DNA of 64,000 nucleotides from Myxococcales bacterium (GTDB lineage: Bacteria > Myxococcota_A > Polyangia > Polyangiales > Ga0077539): the NCBI GenBank assembly GCA_016793325.1, contig JAEUKI010000040.1, forward strand, positions 62,001-126,000. Reading direction: 5' to 3'. The notes beneath the pieces were generated by a model. The model had not been told where the DNA came from. It worked only from the letters and a program-made list of their open reading frames with translations, and ran no database searches. Of this stretch, positions 7,148-18,296 are shown in pieces. The translations under genes were made by a program, and so were the position numbers. Position 1 is the first letter of the stretch, and the number at the start of each line of letters is the position of its first letter.

Positions 7148-7792
7148 TCATGGGAGCTCACGCGGCTCGGGCGTCGATGCGTCGACGATCCATTGCACGA
7201 GCGCGGCGAGGCCTGCGACCTGATAGCTACGAAACGCGGCGATCGCCGCGCGGGCCTCGCGATCACTGCGGGTCGATCGGAGGATCGAAGCGATCGTCCG
7301 CCGGGTGTTCTCGAACACTTGTGTGAGCACGAGGCGCGCTTCGCGGTCGATCACGACGTGCGGGTGGTGGGCGCGAATTTCATCGAGCGAGACGTCGACG
7401 AGCCGCGCCGCGAATCGCTGCGAAAATCGCTCGTGTGGCGTGCCCTCGCTGTGCTCGAGCAGCACGATGACCGCGTGGCGGTGCGCGAGCCAAAACTCGA
7501 GCAGCTCGCTGGCTGCAGAGAGGTCTCTTGGCGCGCTTCCGTCCGCGACGAACGAGTGCGCGTGCGCGCTCTTGGCGAGCAGGGCGTCGAAGGTCGCGAC
7601 GAGCTCGTCGGGGACGACCGCGGCGAACAGCGCGTCTTTGTTCTCGTAGTAGCGGTAGAGATTGGCGACCGCGACCTCGGCTTGCTCAGCGATTTCGCTC
7701 ATCGTCGTGGCAGCGACGCCCTTGCGCGAAAAGCAACGGAGCGCGGCGGCGACGATGCGGTCGCGTACTTCTTGCTTGAGGACCTGCGCCAT
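7148..7792 (-). CDS. TetR/AcrR-family transcriptional regulator
   Basis: 214 aa, the usual TetR size. The N-terminal helix-turn-helix is clear at residues ~25-60 (GVAATTMSEIAEQAEVAVANLYRYYENKDALF). The rest is a helical ligand-binding domain of unknown specificity. It starts three bases after the amidase stop, so both are one operon. A palindrome at 9380-9404, just upstream of the amidase start, is a good operator candidate. The likely logic is autorepression of the amidase-tetR operon, relieved by an amide-type ligand; the ligand is a guess. Confidence 0.9.
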   Translation of the reverse strand: MAQVLKQEVRDRIVAAALRCFSRKGVAATTMSEIAEQAEVAVANLYRYYENKDALFAAVVPDELVATFDALLAKSAHAHSFVADGSAPRDLSAASELLEFWLAHRHAVIVLLEHSEGTPHERFSQRFAARLVDVSLDEIRAHHPHVVIDREARLVLTQVFENTRRTIASILRSTRSDREARAAIAAFRSYQVAGLAALVQWIVDASTPEPRELP

Positions 7793-7795
7793 CGA

Positions 7796-9244
7796 TCACG
7801 CACCATACGCGCGCACAAACGAGTGCGGCGCCCAACGATCGGCCCACGGTCGCGCTTGCTCGAGCTCGAACGCCAGCGAAAGCAGCGACGAGTCACGGCC
7901 AGGCGCCGCGGCGAAATGCGATCCGATCGGCGTCTCGTCGTCGGCCCAGCAAAGTGGAACGCTCATCGCCGGACATCCCGCGACGTTCTGAATCGGCGTG
8001 TAGCAAACAGCGCTCTCGGTCCGACGGAGCAGCTCTTCGCGGGAGAGCAGCGGCGACAGCCACCCGAGCTGCCAAGGTCTCTGCGCGATCACGGGCGTGA
8101 GGATCACGTCGTAGTGTTGGGTCGCGGCGAGGTACCGCGCGGCGCAGCGTTCGAAGGTGCGACGGACCATCGCGGGCGCTTCCGCACCGAGCGTTCGTGC
8201 GTGCGCGATCACGGCGAGCGTAAACGGCTCGAGCTCTTCGGGGCCCGGCTCGCGGCCGAGCATCGTCGCGAACATCGCGCACATCGCGCCGAGCGATAGC
8301 CCCGCGCCCGCGAAGAAGGCATCGCTGAGCGCTCGACCGTTCGACGAGTCATCGGCCTCGCGCGTGAGAACGTCGTCCTCGATGACGGTGTGCCCGAGCT
8401 CTCGGCAGAGCTGCGCGGTCTGCTCGATCGCGCGTCGGACTTCGGACGAAGGCTCCGTCCCCATCAGCGACCGAAGCGCGAGCGCGATGCGCAGTCGTGG
8501 CGCTCGCTCCGCGGCGCTCGTCGGCAGCGGCTCGAGCGCGCACTCGTCCGATTGCACCGCGCGCAGCCACCGCGCGGCGTCGCGAACGGAGCGACTCACG
8601 CACCCGTCGGACACGAGCGCGTCGAAGCTGCTCGTGGTGGGGGCGGACGGCGCAGTGCGCCCCCGGCTCGGCTTGAATCCGAACACCCCATTGGCGGCCG
8701 CGGGGATGCGCACGGACCCTCCTCCGTCGCTTGCGTGAGCGAGCGCGACGAGCCCCGCCGCCACCGCCGCGGCGGCTCCACCCGAGGATCCAGCGGCGCT
8801 GAGCGAGAGGTTCCATGGGTTGTGCGTGATGCCGTCGGCGAGCGTCTCGGTGCTTCCGAGCAGGCCGAACTCGCTGGTCGAAGTCTTCGCAAACGTCACC
8901 AAGCCCGCTTCGTCGAGCTTCTTGGTGAACGGCGAGCCCGCGTTGGCGACGTTGCGCGCGAGCAATCGCGAGCCGAACGCACAGCGCATCCCCGGCACCA
9001 TGAGCAGGTCTTTGCACGCGAACGGAACGCCCGCGAACAGCCGAGGGCTCCCTCCCTCGCTTCGTGCGGCTCGCTCGCGCGCGGCGTCGAAGTCGACCGA
9101 CACGATCGCTCGAACGAGAGGGTTGATCGCCTCGTACCGTCGTTGGGCCGCCGCGAGCAGATCGAGCGGCGTAAGCTCTCGTCGCTCTACGAGCGTGGTT
9201 TGCGCGGTCGCGTCGAGGCGCGCGAGTCGGTCGAGCGGGTGCAT
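7796..9244 (-). CDS. amidase signature family hydrolase
   Basis: 482 aa, a normal length for the family. The start ATG 9244 has AGGAGGAG upstream; a much longer open frame continues antisense through the ABC-F gene but has no coding character. The Ser-Ser-Lys triad is visible: Lys in GVPFACKDLL, the first Ser in AAGSSGGAAAA, the nucleophile Ser in DGGGSVRIPAA. Such enzymes hydrolyse carboxamides in the cytoplasm. Substrate unknown. It shares an operon with the tetR gene, so expression is probably inducible by its substrate or a related compound. Confidence 0.9.
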   Translation of the reverse strand: MHPLDRLARLDATAQTTLVERRELTPLDLLAAAQRRYEAINPLVRAIVSVDFDAARERAARSEGGSPRLFAGVPFACKDLLMVPGMRCAFGSRLLARNVANAGSPFTKKLDEAGLVTFAKTSTSEFGLLGSTETLADGITHNPWNLSLSAAGSSGGAAAAVAAGLVALAHASDGGGSVRIPAAANGVFGFKPSRGRTAPSAPTTSSFDALVSDGCVSRSVRDAARWLRAVQSDECALEPLPTSAAERAPRLRIALALRSLMGTEPSSEVRRAIEQTAQLCRELGHTVIEDDVLTREADDSSNGRALSDAFFAGAGLSLGAMCAMFATMLGREPGPEELEPFTLAVIAHARTLGAEAPAMVRRTFERCAARYLAATQHYDVILTPVIAQRPWQLGWLSPLLSREELLRRTESAVCYTPIQNVAGCPAMSVPLCWADDETPIGSHFAAAPGRDSSLLSLAFELEQARPWADRWAPHSFVRAYGA

Positions 9245-9379
9245 GCGAGCTCCTCCTTCGGTCGGCCGTGGTTCGGGCTGCGCCGCGCGCACGGCGATAC
9301 TCGGGACAATTCCCAGGAGATCTCTCGCAGCGTGACGCTCGATCGAGCCGACCGCGGGCGTCGTAAACGATGAATGACT

Positions 9380-9404
9380 AATAGTGAATAGCTCATTCGC
9401 TATT
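9380..9404. promoter_or_regulatory. palindromic operator candidate for the TetR protein
   Basis: AATAGTGAAT - AGCTC - ATTCGCTATT: ten-base arms with nine of ten positions matching and a five-base spacer. It is an AT-rich island in GC-rich DNA, 136 bases upstream of the amidase start and between the divergent amidase and ABC-F genes. Arm length and symmetry suit a TetR dimer. Confidence 0.65.
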
Positions 9405-9568
9405 GATTGCAAGCTGAATCGAGCGCCGTGCTCGGGCGCCAGCGGCTCGGTCCACTTCCGACGCGCGGCCTGGGCGGTCTGCGAAGTCCACGACTGCGGC
9501 GACGTCGGGTGTCGTCTGTGCTTCGTTGCGTCTCGCCCGCATTGGTGCCAGAAGGCGCGACCCCGTCG

Positions 9569-11176
<1,608 letters not shown>

Positions 11177-11221
11177 CGTGCGCGTGGGCGTCGGCGCGTT
11201 CGATCGGATCGAGGGCCTCGA

Positions 11222-11395
11222 TTACGGCGCAGCCTCGACGCGGTCCACACGTCGCGTCGCCGTGAAATCTCCGAGCGCGACGCGGCCGGCGCGAAGCGCG
11301 GTCAGCACCCTCGGCGTCGTGACGCAGGACGTTTGCACGACGTCGGTCGCGAGAGCGCTCCACGTGATGGCCGCGCCGAGCATCCATCGATCGCC
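11222..11395 (-). pseudogene. C-terminal gene remnant cut by repeat R1-B
   Basis: In the minus frame ending at TAA 11222 the sequence reads DRWMLGAAITWSALATDVV, then QTSCVTTPRVLTALRAGRV and ALGDFTATRRVDRVEAAP. It looks like a genuine protein C-terminus, but nothing in frame lies further upstream because repeat R1 starts at 11397. The parent family was not recognised. Confidence 0.35.
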
Positions 11396-11396
11396 G

Positions 11397-11558
11397 CCAA
11401 CTCAGTTTCGCCTGCGACCCGAGAGGCGAACTGGGGGCTCGAACATACCGTGCGGCGCGGTCGTGTCGGAGTGAGGGCGCGGAGACAAGGCGATGACCGA
11501 TCGGGTCGCCAACGGCTGACCCGTGCTCGACCGACCGCTGTTGGATGGCCTATCCTCT
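11397..11558 (+). repeat. R1 dispersed repeat, copy B
   Basis: This copy has CCCGAGAGGCGAACTG in the hairpin and GGGGGCTCGAACATACC. It ends TTGGATGGCCTATCCTCT, and the first codons of the next open frame lie inside that end. Confidence 0.85.
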
Positions 11559-12102
11559 TCAACGAGCTGTGTACCAAGTTCAAGATCCGGAGCTAGTCCA
11601 GGTTGTTCTCCGAGCCGGCTGGCGACAGCCAAACACTCAAGACACTCGGCGATGCCAACAATTTCTTAAGGAGACTCCGCCTTTCAATACTCAACAGTGG
11701 AACAACGAAGCCCTAAACGTCGTGAGTTGTTTTTTTGGACTATCGATCGCATCACACGCTGCACCAGAGTCAGACAGACTGCCGCTTGCTGTCAGATTTG
11801 CGCCCCAGTTAGTGACCGAAGGCGCAATCGATCCAGCGGTATGCGAAAGAGTACAACAAGCCACTGGCGAATCCGCTACAATCGTAGGCGTAGCAAACGC
11901 ACTAGAGAGTAGGACTAGCTTGGACGACGAATCGCTTCTTTGGGTGGTCGTTGTAACCAATTTGTCTTCCTGGTATCTGGTTGCAGATCAGCTAGAATTG
12001 GTTGGCAGTGGAACAGAAGCGGCATTGCGTTCGATGGTGTTTGGAATTGGCGGTGGTCGACGAGTCATTTCTGAACCCGGGATTGGCAACAATGTGCCGT
12101 AG
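11545..12102 (+). CDS. low-GC orphan protein, function unknown
   Basis: 185 aa if started at ATG 11545, which lies inside repeat R1-B; the true start could be internal. GC content is visibly lower than in all neighbours (many AAT, ACA and GTA codons), which indicates recent acquisition. The protein is acidic to neutral with no membrane segment. Recognisable blocks are DTRRCQQFLKETPPF, FAPQLVTEGAIDPAVCERV and LESRTSLDDESLLWVVVVTNL. No family recognised. It lies between repeats R1-B and R2-1. Confidence 0.5.
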   Translation: MAYPLQRAVYQVQDPELVQVVLRAGWRQPNTQDTRRCQQFLKETPPFNTQQWNNEALNVVSCFFGLSIASHAAPESDRLPLAVRFAPQLVTEGAIDPAVCERVQQATGESATIVGVANALESRTSLDDESLLWVVVVTNLSSWYLVADQLELVGSGTEAALRSMVFGIGGGRRVISEPGIGNNVP

Positions 12103-12128
12103 GTGGCGTTGTGCTGAACACCGTCTGT

Positions 12129-12241
12129 ACCGCGCCCGCGGCTGGCATCGAAGATGACCGGAGCGGATCGACGGCGGAAGGCCCGTTGAAATCCACTCCA
12201 AACTAAGACCGCGGACCGAGAAAACTACGACGACCATCGCG
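12129..12241 (+). repeat. R2 dispersed repeat, copy 1
   Basis: Core: GGCATCGAAGATGACCGGAG, CGGATC, GTTGAAATCCACTCCAAAC, AAGACCGCGGAC, GAGAAAACTACGACGACC. Related copies are at 42022-42147 (+), 43971-44008 (+, right end only) and 55131-55247 (-). Confidence 0.8.
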
Positions 12242-12378
12242 TGTTGCCACGCGGTCGACACACCATCGAGTGTCCCGGCGGATCGCAGACGTTTACCGTT
12301 GATTGAGAGGCTATTGGCTCAGCCGCCCGACAGCACCGTGTCGATCTCTGCCTGCGCTTGCGTAAGCGAAGCTCCGAG

Positions 12379-12548
12379 CCACCTCAGTTTCGCCTGCGAA
12401 ACGAGAGGCGAACTGGGGGTTCGAACATACCGTGCGGCGCGCTCGTGTCGGAGTGAGGGCGGCGACGAGGCAACGGGCGATCGGGTCGCCAACGAGGGAC
12501 GGGTGCTCGACCGAGATCGCTTGTGATCCGTTGGATGGCCTGTCCTCT
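12379..12548 (+). repeat. R1 dispersed repeat, copy C
   Basis: It carries the full hairpin start and ends TTGGATGGCCTGTCCTCT, 39 bases before the start of the sialidase-like lipoprotein gene, so it forms that gene's 5' region. Confidence 0.85.
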
Positions 12549-12586
12549 GCGTCTGGCGCTTCTGATACGGTGTCCTCACGCGGCAC

Positions 12587-14461
12587 ATGGACTCTCCAAC
12601 GAGCTCGCTCTCTCGCTGGCGCGCCGCGCGCAAGGCGGTCGCGTGCGCAGCCCTCGCTTGCATGCTCGCCTCGTGCACAACGACTGCAACCGACGCCGAC
12701 ACCGGAGCGCACACGGACACGACGTCCGTGGACCGCACCACGCCCGATAGTGTCGCGTTGGACGCAGAGAGAACTGACGCGACCGATCGAGACTCGTCGG
12801 ACCTCGACGCTTCGAGCAGCGATTCGTCGGACTTCGATGCGCAGCGCTTCGACGGCACGAGCCCCGATTCGACCGCCACTGACAGCGCTCGGTCCGATGT
12901 TCTCGGCGAAGACGGCGCGACGCTCGACGCTCGATCGCTCGAGGTGTGCGGGACCCTCGAGGTCGCTCGCGCGGCGAGAGAGACGGGGTCTGCGTTCATC
13001 CTCCCGATGGACTTCGGGCTCGTTGGCGACACACCCACGAACCCGACGCGATCGACGGTGAGCATCCTCGAGGACGGGGTGGCGCTCGGTCCGGCGCATT
13101 CGGCGCACGCGACGATTCGCGCGACCGGACGCGGCACGTTCAGTCACTGGGGCAACTCGCTCTACTTCAGCGCGTCGGACAACAGCGATCCCCGAAGCAA
13201 CGGCCGACGATACACGTGGGCCGCGCCGTCCTGTTGGCGACCGCGCCCCATCACCGTCCGAGATGTCGCGGCGATCCAAACCATCTACGGGACGTTTCAA
13301 AGCCACAATCAACGCGTCGTGCGCACGCGCGACGGAACGTTTCTCTCCTACCTCCGACGTCGAACCGACTCCGCCGAAGCACACTGGGTCCTCGCGCGAT
13401 CGACGGACGACGGCCTCTCGTGGAGCACCGTGCGCGAGGGAATGCACGGAACCAACGCCCCCTCGCTCGAGACCGACAGCGCCGACGCGCTCTACGTCGT
13501 CCACTCGGACTGGCGCACGGATCAAACGGGACCCGGCTATTTCTACCGCTACAACGCGGGCTCGCTCGCGGCTCCCGCCGTCGAGCAGAGCATCCCCAAC
13601 GGGACCGGCTCGAAGTTCACGACGTGCTGGGATGCGTTTCGCTCTCGATTGTATGTGCTGACATTCTGGGATGAATTGCCGCGTAACTTCTTCACGATTC
13701 GCCCGGACGGGTCCGTCGAGCGAGCGCTGCGGCTGTACGCGCCGGGCCCGCGCGGCGCCGTGCAATACCCGCACTGCAAGGTGATCGGATCAGACCTGTA
13801 CGTCGCGTGGACGACGGATCCCGTTGGGAGCGCTCCGATGGGGCTCAACTACCGCGACATTCACTTCGTCCTGTCCCGCGACGGCGGCGCCTCGTGGGTG
13901 CGCGGCCCGTGGAACCTCGCGCCCCTCACGCTGCCGATCACCGCGGACGAAACCGGGCCCGCCACCCAGGTGGTGTTGCCGGACGAGCTCGACACCAACA
14001 CCTGGCTCTCGAACTTCGTCCCGACCGCTCGCTCGCTGCACTTGATGTACTACGCAGCGGCGCCGCTGAACCGTCAGCACGCGGTGCGATTCGACCTTTC
14101 GACCGGCGCTCGATCGATCGATCGGCAGCCACGCTGGCTCGGCAACGGGCACGGACTGCGCACGCTCGATGGCTTCTTCGTCGACGACACGGCGCGCTCT
14201 GGATTGCTCTTCGCGGTCGGCGCGGGAGAAGACGGACGACTCACCGTGCTCGCGACTTCGGACGACGGACAGACGTGGTTCGACTTTGCAGTGGGACCGG
14301 CGCCCGTCGCGGGACGTGCGCTCTACGCGATCGCGGGCTCGCGCTCGGTGAGCAGCGACGGCTTCATCCTCGGCGCGTACACCGCGCAGGACGTCTCAGC
14401 GACGATGGATCATCGCGTCCAGTACTTCACCGTCGATACGCGCGGCGTCGCTCGGAGGTAG
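12587..14461 (+). CDS. lipoprotein with Asp-box (sialidase-like) propeller
   Basis: 624 aa. A signal peptide with lipobox MLASC (Cys ~31) is followed by ~85 residues of Asp/Ser/Thr-rich linker. The rest looks like a beta-propeller with three Asp-box motifs: STDDGLSWSTV, SRDGGASWVRG and SDDGQTWFDF. The Asp box is structural and occurs in sialidases, sortilins and other exo-acting surface proteins, so glycan binding or hydrolysis is possible but not shown; I could not assign a full sialidase arginine triad. It is probably an outer-surface lipoprotein. It is preceded by repeat R1-C. Confidence 0.75.
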   Translation: MDSPTSSLSRWRAARKAVACAALACMLASCTTTATDADTGAHTDTTSVDRTTPDSVALDAERTDATDRDSSDLDASSSDSSDFDAQRFDGTSPDSTATDSARSDVLGEDGATLDARSLEVCGTLEVARAARETGSAFILPMDFGLVGDTPTNPTRSTVSILEDGVALGPAHSAHATIRATGRGTFSHWGNSLYFSASDNSDPRSNGRRYTWAAPSCWRPRPITVRDVAAIQTIYGTFQSHNQRVVRTRDGTFLSYLRRRTDSAEAHWVLARSTDDGLSWSTVREGMHGTNAPSLETDSADALYVVHSDWRTDQTGPGYFYRYNAGSLAAPAVEQSIPNGTGSKFTTCWDAFRSRLYVLTFWDELPRNFFTIRPDGSVERALRLYAPGPRGAVQYPHCKVIGSDLYVAWTTDPVGSAPMGLNYRDIHFVLSRDGGASWVRGPWNLAPLTLPITADETGPATQVVLPDELDTNTWLSNFVPTARSLHLMYYAAAPLNRQHAVRFDLSTGARSIDRQPRWLGNGHGLRTLDGFFVDDTARSGLLFAVGAGEDGRLTVLATSDDGQTWFDFAVGPAPVAGRALYAIAGSRSVSSDGFILGAYTAQDVSATMDHRVQYFTVDTRGVARR

Positions 14462-14569
14462 CCGCGGGGACGGTCCGTTTCTCGCGCAGCCAGCGCGATC
14501 GACTGACGAAGAGGCATACAACGTCCGCCCCTCGCGAGCGGTGCTCGACGGCGTCATCGGGTCGAGAGA

Positions 14570-14728
14570 CCAACTCCGTTTCGCCTGCGAAACGAGAGGC
14601 GAATTGGGGGTTCGAACATACAGTGCGGCGTGCTCGTGTCGGAGTGAGGGCGGAGACTAGGCGATGGGCGAGGGGGTCACCAACGAGTGGCGGGCGCTCG
14701 ACCGAGAGCGATTGGGTGGCCTGTCCTC
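14570..14728 (+). repeat. R1 dispersed repeat, copy D
   Basis: The most diverged copy (CTCCGTTTCGCC ... GGCGAATTGGGG; GGTCACCAACGAG). It lies 108 bases after the sialidase-like gene and ends GGGTGGCCTGTCCTC. Confidence 0.8.
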
Positions 14729-15192
14729 CGACGTCGATCGTGTGGCTCGACATCAACCCGTTCGCTGCGGCGATCGTTCACGGAGTCCCGACGGCCACTG
14801 CAGCCCTTCGCCCGCGCGCGCGAGCACGCCGATGAAGACCGTTCGCTCAGCGCGACGCCTTCGCGCACCACGTGGAGCGTCGCGATGCTGCCACCGAGGC
14901 GGCAGACCCCGAGGCGATCGCGCGAGCGTACGAAGCGTTTCGATCGATGCTCGGGCACTGAGGACGGAGCGAGCGGCGTCGCCCGTTCGATCCCCCGGAG
15001 CAACGCCCGTGATCGTCGAAGGCGAAGCCGCGATGCCAGTCACGTTCGTTGCGTGCCTCGTGCAGCTCGACAAGATCATGGACGGACACCCCGACGCGCG
15101 GCTACGCGATGCCGCTGCAGCTGTCGGTCAACGACGCGCAGAGTGACCGCGGATCGACCCGCGACCGTCGAGTATCCTATGGGGACCGCGGC
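14729..15192. other. gene-poor stretch with decayed coding scraps
   Basis: No intact gene is seen. One plus-strand scrap ends at 14961 and reads RDAFAHHVERRDAATEAA then AIARAYEAFRSMLGH before a stop, which looks like the C-terminus of a lost protein. The remainder has no convincing frame. It lies between repeat R1-D and the macro-domain remnant. Confidence 0.3.
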
Positions 15193-15390
15193 ATGTTTCC
15201 CACCACGTTCTCGCTCGTCGCCTTGCAGCCTGTCCTCGCCCGCGCGTGGCGCGCAGCGTTCTCCGACGTTGCTGGGGTGCGTGTGCTCGAGGGCGACATC
15301 CTGGCCGAAGACGCCGACGCGGTCGTGAGTCCCGCCAACAGCTTCGGCTACATGGATGGAGGCCTCGATCTGCTCTACGCGTCGTCGTCG
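15193..15390 (+). pseudogene. macro-domain protein, N-terminal remnant
   Basis: From ATG 15193 the frame reads VRVLEGDILAEDADAVVSPA then NSFGYMDGGLDLLYAS. GDI..., SPANSFGYMDGG is the ADP-ribose-binding loop of macro domains. After about 65 residues similarity stops and the frame continues as low-complexity Arg/Ser sequence. Macro domains are ~150 residues or longer, so this is a truncated gene. The downstream lipoprotein gene begins in another frame soon after, which suggests a deletion joined the two. Confidence 0.6.
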
Positions 15391-15514
15391 AGGGAGAGCG
15401 CGAACAGATGGGCGGACTCGCTCGAGCGGTCGAGACCCAGCTCTGGTTGCTGCGATAACCGTTGGGGCAACAGCCGCCGAGAGCACCGCGGCGCAATGGT
15501 ACGCTCTTCGTCGC

Positions 15515-16720
15515 TTGCTACGCGCGATCGCGGTTCTCTTGTCGTGCTCCCTGGCGCTCTGCTCGTGCGGTCCCACGAGCGACGCGTCTCGCGATGCCAC
15601 GCCGGAAGACGCGCGCGTGCCCGACACCCTCGACGCGCAGGCATCGATCGACGCGATGGACCCGATGGATACGATCGATGCCGTCGACACGATCGACGCG
15701 CGCGACGCAACGGACGCGAGCGCTCCGACGGCAGATGTCGCGCTCGGCCCGCCGTCGGGACAGCTCCTGTTCGAGCCGGTGTCTGCGCGCGACGTGGCCG
15801 ATTGCTTTCCTGCGCTCGGGCGGCCGCCGATCCGCGAGCGCGTGTACTCGTACAAGCGCATCTTCGCGCAGAACATCCGAGGAACGATCCGCCCCATTCA
15901 TCCTCGGGCCTACGTGTTCAGCCCGCCAGCGCACGACACCAGGACTCGATTGCCGGTCGTCGCGATGTTTCATGGCGGAGGCTGGGAGTTCGGCAGTCCC
16001 GTGCTCTGGATCTTCGCTGCGCGATACCTCGCCGCGCGGGGCGTGCTCGCGATCGTCTTTCAGTATCGGCTCGGAGTCCTGCACGGCTCGACGCCTCGCC
16101 AGTCGACCGCGGACGCGCTCTCGGCGATCCGTTGGATCCGAACAAACGCCGCGCAGCTCGGAGCCGATCCCGATCGCATCGCCACCGTCGGAGACTCTGC
16201 GGGCGGTCACCTCGCGCTCGCGACGAGCGCGATCCCGTGGATCGTCGGTGAGGACGACGGTGCATCTGGCGTCCCCGCAGCAGGCAACCTGCACTTCGCG
16301 CTCTACCCCGTCGCCAGCTTGCCGAGCGCCGAGTACGCAGAGATCGATCCGCTGCGACACCTGAGCGCTGCCAACCTCGTACCGACCTTCATCTTTCATG
16401 GAACGCGCGACAGCCTGAGCATCACGCCCTACAGCGCGTCCGTCGCGTTCTGCGATCGGCACCGCTCGCTCGGCGCGGCGGGCTGCGTCGTCGCTCCGTT
16501 CGAAGGCGAGGAGCACAATTTTCTGCCGCGTTTCTACACGTCGACGATGGTGTACCTCGACTCGTTTCTCTTCGACCACGGGTACACGGGCGGCGTTCGC
16601 GGCGACCTCTCGCGGTACGCGTTTGGCGCTGCTGCGCATTGTCGCTTCGACGGCGCTGCGTATACGAGGCTCGAGGAAGAGTACATGCTCGTCAGTCGCG
16701 CGACTTCTCCCGTGTGGTGA
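15515..16720 (+). CDS. alpha/beta-hydrolase (HSL/carboxylesterase-like) lipoprotein
   Basis: 401 aa from TTG 15515; the frame is open from 15356 but no better start is seen. A hydrophobic signal with ALCSC as probable lipobox is followed by a linker of repeated DxxD/TIDA units. The hydrolase part has the oxyanion motif FHGGGW, the nucleophile elbow GDSAGG, an acid in FHGTRDS and the catalytic His in EGEEHNF: a complete triad for HSL-type esterases, though on a surface lipoprotein. Substrate unknown. The macro-domain remnant directly upstream may explain the weak start. Confidence 0.75.
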   Translation: MLRAIAVLLSCSLALCSCGPTSDASRDATPEDARVPDTLDAQASIDAMDPMDTIDAVDTIDARDATDASAPTADVALGPPSGQLLFEPVSARDVADCFPALGRPPIRERVYSYKRIFAQNIRGTIRPIHPRAYVFSPPAHDTRTRLPVVAMFHGGGWEFGSPVLWIFAARYLAARGVLAIVFQYRLGVLHGSTPRQSTADALSAIRWIRTNAAQLGADPDRIATVGDSAGGHLALATSAIPWIVGEDDGASGVPAAGNLHFALYPVASLPSAEYAEIDPLRHLSAANLVPTFIFHGTRDSLSITPYSASVAFCDRHRSLGAAGCVVAPFEGEEHNFLPRFYTSTMVYLDSFLFDHGYTGGVRGDLSRYAFGAAAHCRFDGAAYTRLEEEYMLVSRATSPVW

Positions 16721-16822
16721 GCCTTCGCGCTTCGAGACGTCAGCGTCGCACGCCGCGGGTGAACATGCGGGGCTGGGGCGGCGGTGCCGAGCACGCAGCG
16801 CCCTCAAAGGGGGGACTCGCTC

Positions 16823-18037
16823 TCAGAACTGCTGAATCCTCGTGAAGATCAGCGCGCCGATGGTCAAGAGCAGGCATACGTGCGCGAGTCGAGCGGCGAT
16901 CTCGAGCGCGTTCGCGATGAGGATCCGCCGTCGTTCTGCGCGCTCGACCTCCGTGTCGACCGCGTGAACGACGGCCCGCGCTGGCTCTCCGCGATACACA
17001 TCAGAGCTCTCGATGACCTCGACGACCGCTCGGACGGCCCCCGCTCGCCGATGAACGTGCGAGTCTGCGTGAACGAGCTTGCTGCTGTCCGCGGGCAGCG
17101 CGCGACCGTCGCTGAGCGTGACGAGCACGACCCCCTGCGGCGTCACGTCGAACGAGGCCTTCTGCGCGTCGGCCACGCGCTTCGCGACGCGAGCGACGGC
17201 GATGCACTCGCCGATCGGCCGCAGCACTGCGGCCGCGAACAGAAGACCCGCGATGATGAGCAACAAGCCGCTTTGCTCTCGCGCTCCGTTGTTTGTGTTG
17301 ATCGAGTAGAGCGAGAGCCCACAGAGGCCGAAGCCGAGCAGGTTGAGCGCAGTCGCGAGGCTCGCGAGGGGCCTGCGCGTGCTGCGTTCGTCCGGCTCGA
17401 TCGCGAGGCGAGCGACGCTCGGCGCAAACGTGGCCAGCAGCTCCTCGACCGCCTCGAGCTTCGTCAGCACGGGGCGGCGACGCATCCACAGCGGACGCGA
17501 GCCGAAGCCCAGCCGATACCGCGGATCACGCCACGCGACGGTGATGCGCCGACCGTGCGCGTCAGAGACTTGAACGACATGCGAGACCGTTTGCGTAGAG
17601 ACGCGCGACCCTTGCTTCGAGGTCCGCACGTTCACCTCGCTGGCGACGCGCGCGGTCGCTCGCGCGATGAACGTTCGGACGGAGTCGCCCTCCCACTCAG
17701 TGATCCCGGCTTCGTCCCAGGTCACCCTCGTTCGCCTTCCGCGCCGCAGGGCGAGGCACAGGACCGGAATCACGAGCACGACGAGCGTCACCAAGGGCAC
17801 GAGCGCGAGGATCGCGGGGTCTCTCTCGGACGCGCTCGCGTACGCCTGCAGATTGTTCGTCGCGAGTCGCGTGCGCCAATTCATGACGCTCGCGGTGATG
17901 CCCGCGGTCGCCAGCAGCCCGACCGGTCCGCCGGTGAGCGTCGCGAACAAGAACAGCCGAACAAACGCGTCAGCGCCCAATCGGATCGGCGCTGCTCCGC
18001 TGCCTGCGGTTGTCTTCGTCGGAGCGGGTCGTTCCAT
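16823..18037 (-). CDS. multi-pass membrane protein, function unknown
   Basis: 404 aa from ATG 18037. About six hydrophobic segments: a pair near residues 25-50 and 75-97, a central pair around residues 225-280, and one at the C-terminus (ALEIAARLAHVCLLLTIGALIF). Between the first pair and the second is a soluble, beta-rich part (VTWDEAGITEWEGDS, SHVVQVSDAHGRRITVAW) that resembles a PH-like sensor domain. No family assigned. It is convergent with the esterase lipoprotein gene. Confidence 0.65.
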   Translation of the reverse strand: MERPAPTKTTAGSGAAPIRLGADAFVRLFLFATLTGGPVGLLATAGITASVMNWRTRLATNNLQAYASASERDPAILALVPLVTLVVLVIPVLCLALRRGRRTRVTWDEAGITEWEGDSVRTFIARATARVASEVNVRTSKQGSRVSTQTVSHVVQVSDAHGRRITVAWRDPRYRLGFGSRPLWMRRRPVLTKLEAVEELLATFAPSVARLAIEPDERSTRRPLASLATALNLLGFGLCGLSLYSINTNNGAREQSGLLLIIAGLLFAAAVLRPIGECIAVARVAKRVADAQKASFDVTPQGVVLVTLSDGRALPADSSKLVHADSHVHRRAGAVRAVVEVIESSDVYRGEPARAVVHAVDTEVERAERRRILIANALEIAARLAHVCLLLTIGALIFTRIQQF

Positions 18038-18107
18038 GAGTTCTCCCGAGACCGTGGGTCGACCGCGACCCTCTCTCGATGCGTGTCGCTGCTACGGAAC
18101 GCAAGTG

Positions 18108-18296
18108 CTAACTCAGTTTCGCCTGCGAAACGAGAGGCGAACTAGGGTTTCGAACATACCGTGCGGCGCGGTTGACCCATCGCGGCGCGGCAGCAAAGGA
18201 GTGAGGGTGGAGACAAGGTGATGACTGATCGGGTCGCCAACGGCTCACGCGTGCTCGACCGAGATCGACGATGATTCGTCAGATGGCCTATCCTCC
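18108..18296 (+). repeat. R1 dispersed repeat, copy E
   Basis: This copy carries an extra ~20 bases (TGACCCATCGCGGCGCGGCAG) in the middle and ends AGATGGCCTATCCTCCTC. From 18297 to 18527 there is no intact gene; a minus-strand scrap ending LLFGGECCTP at about 18305 may be a lost lipoprotein C-terminus. Confidence 0.8.
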
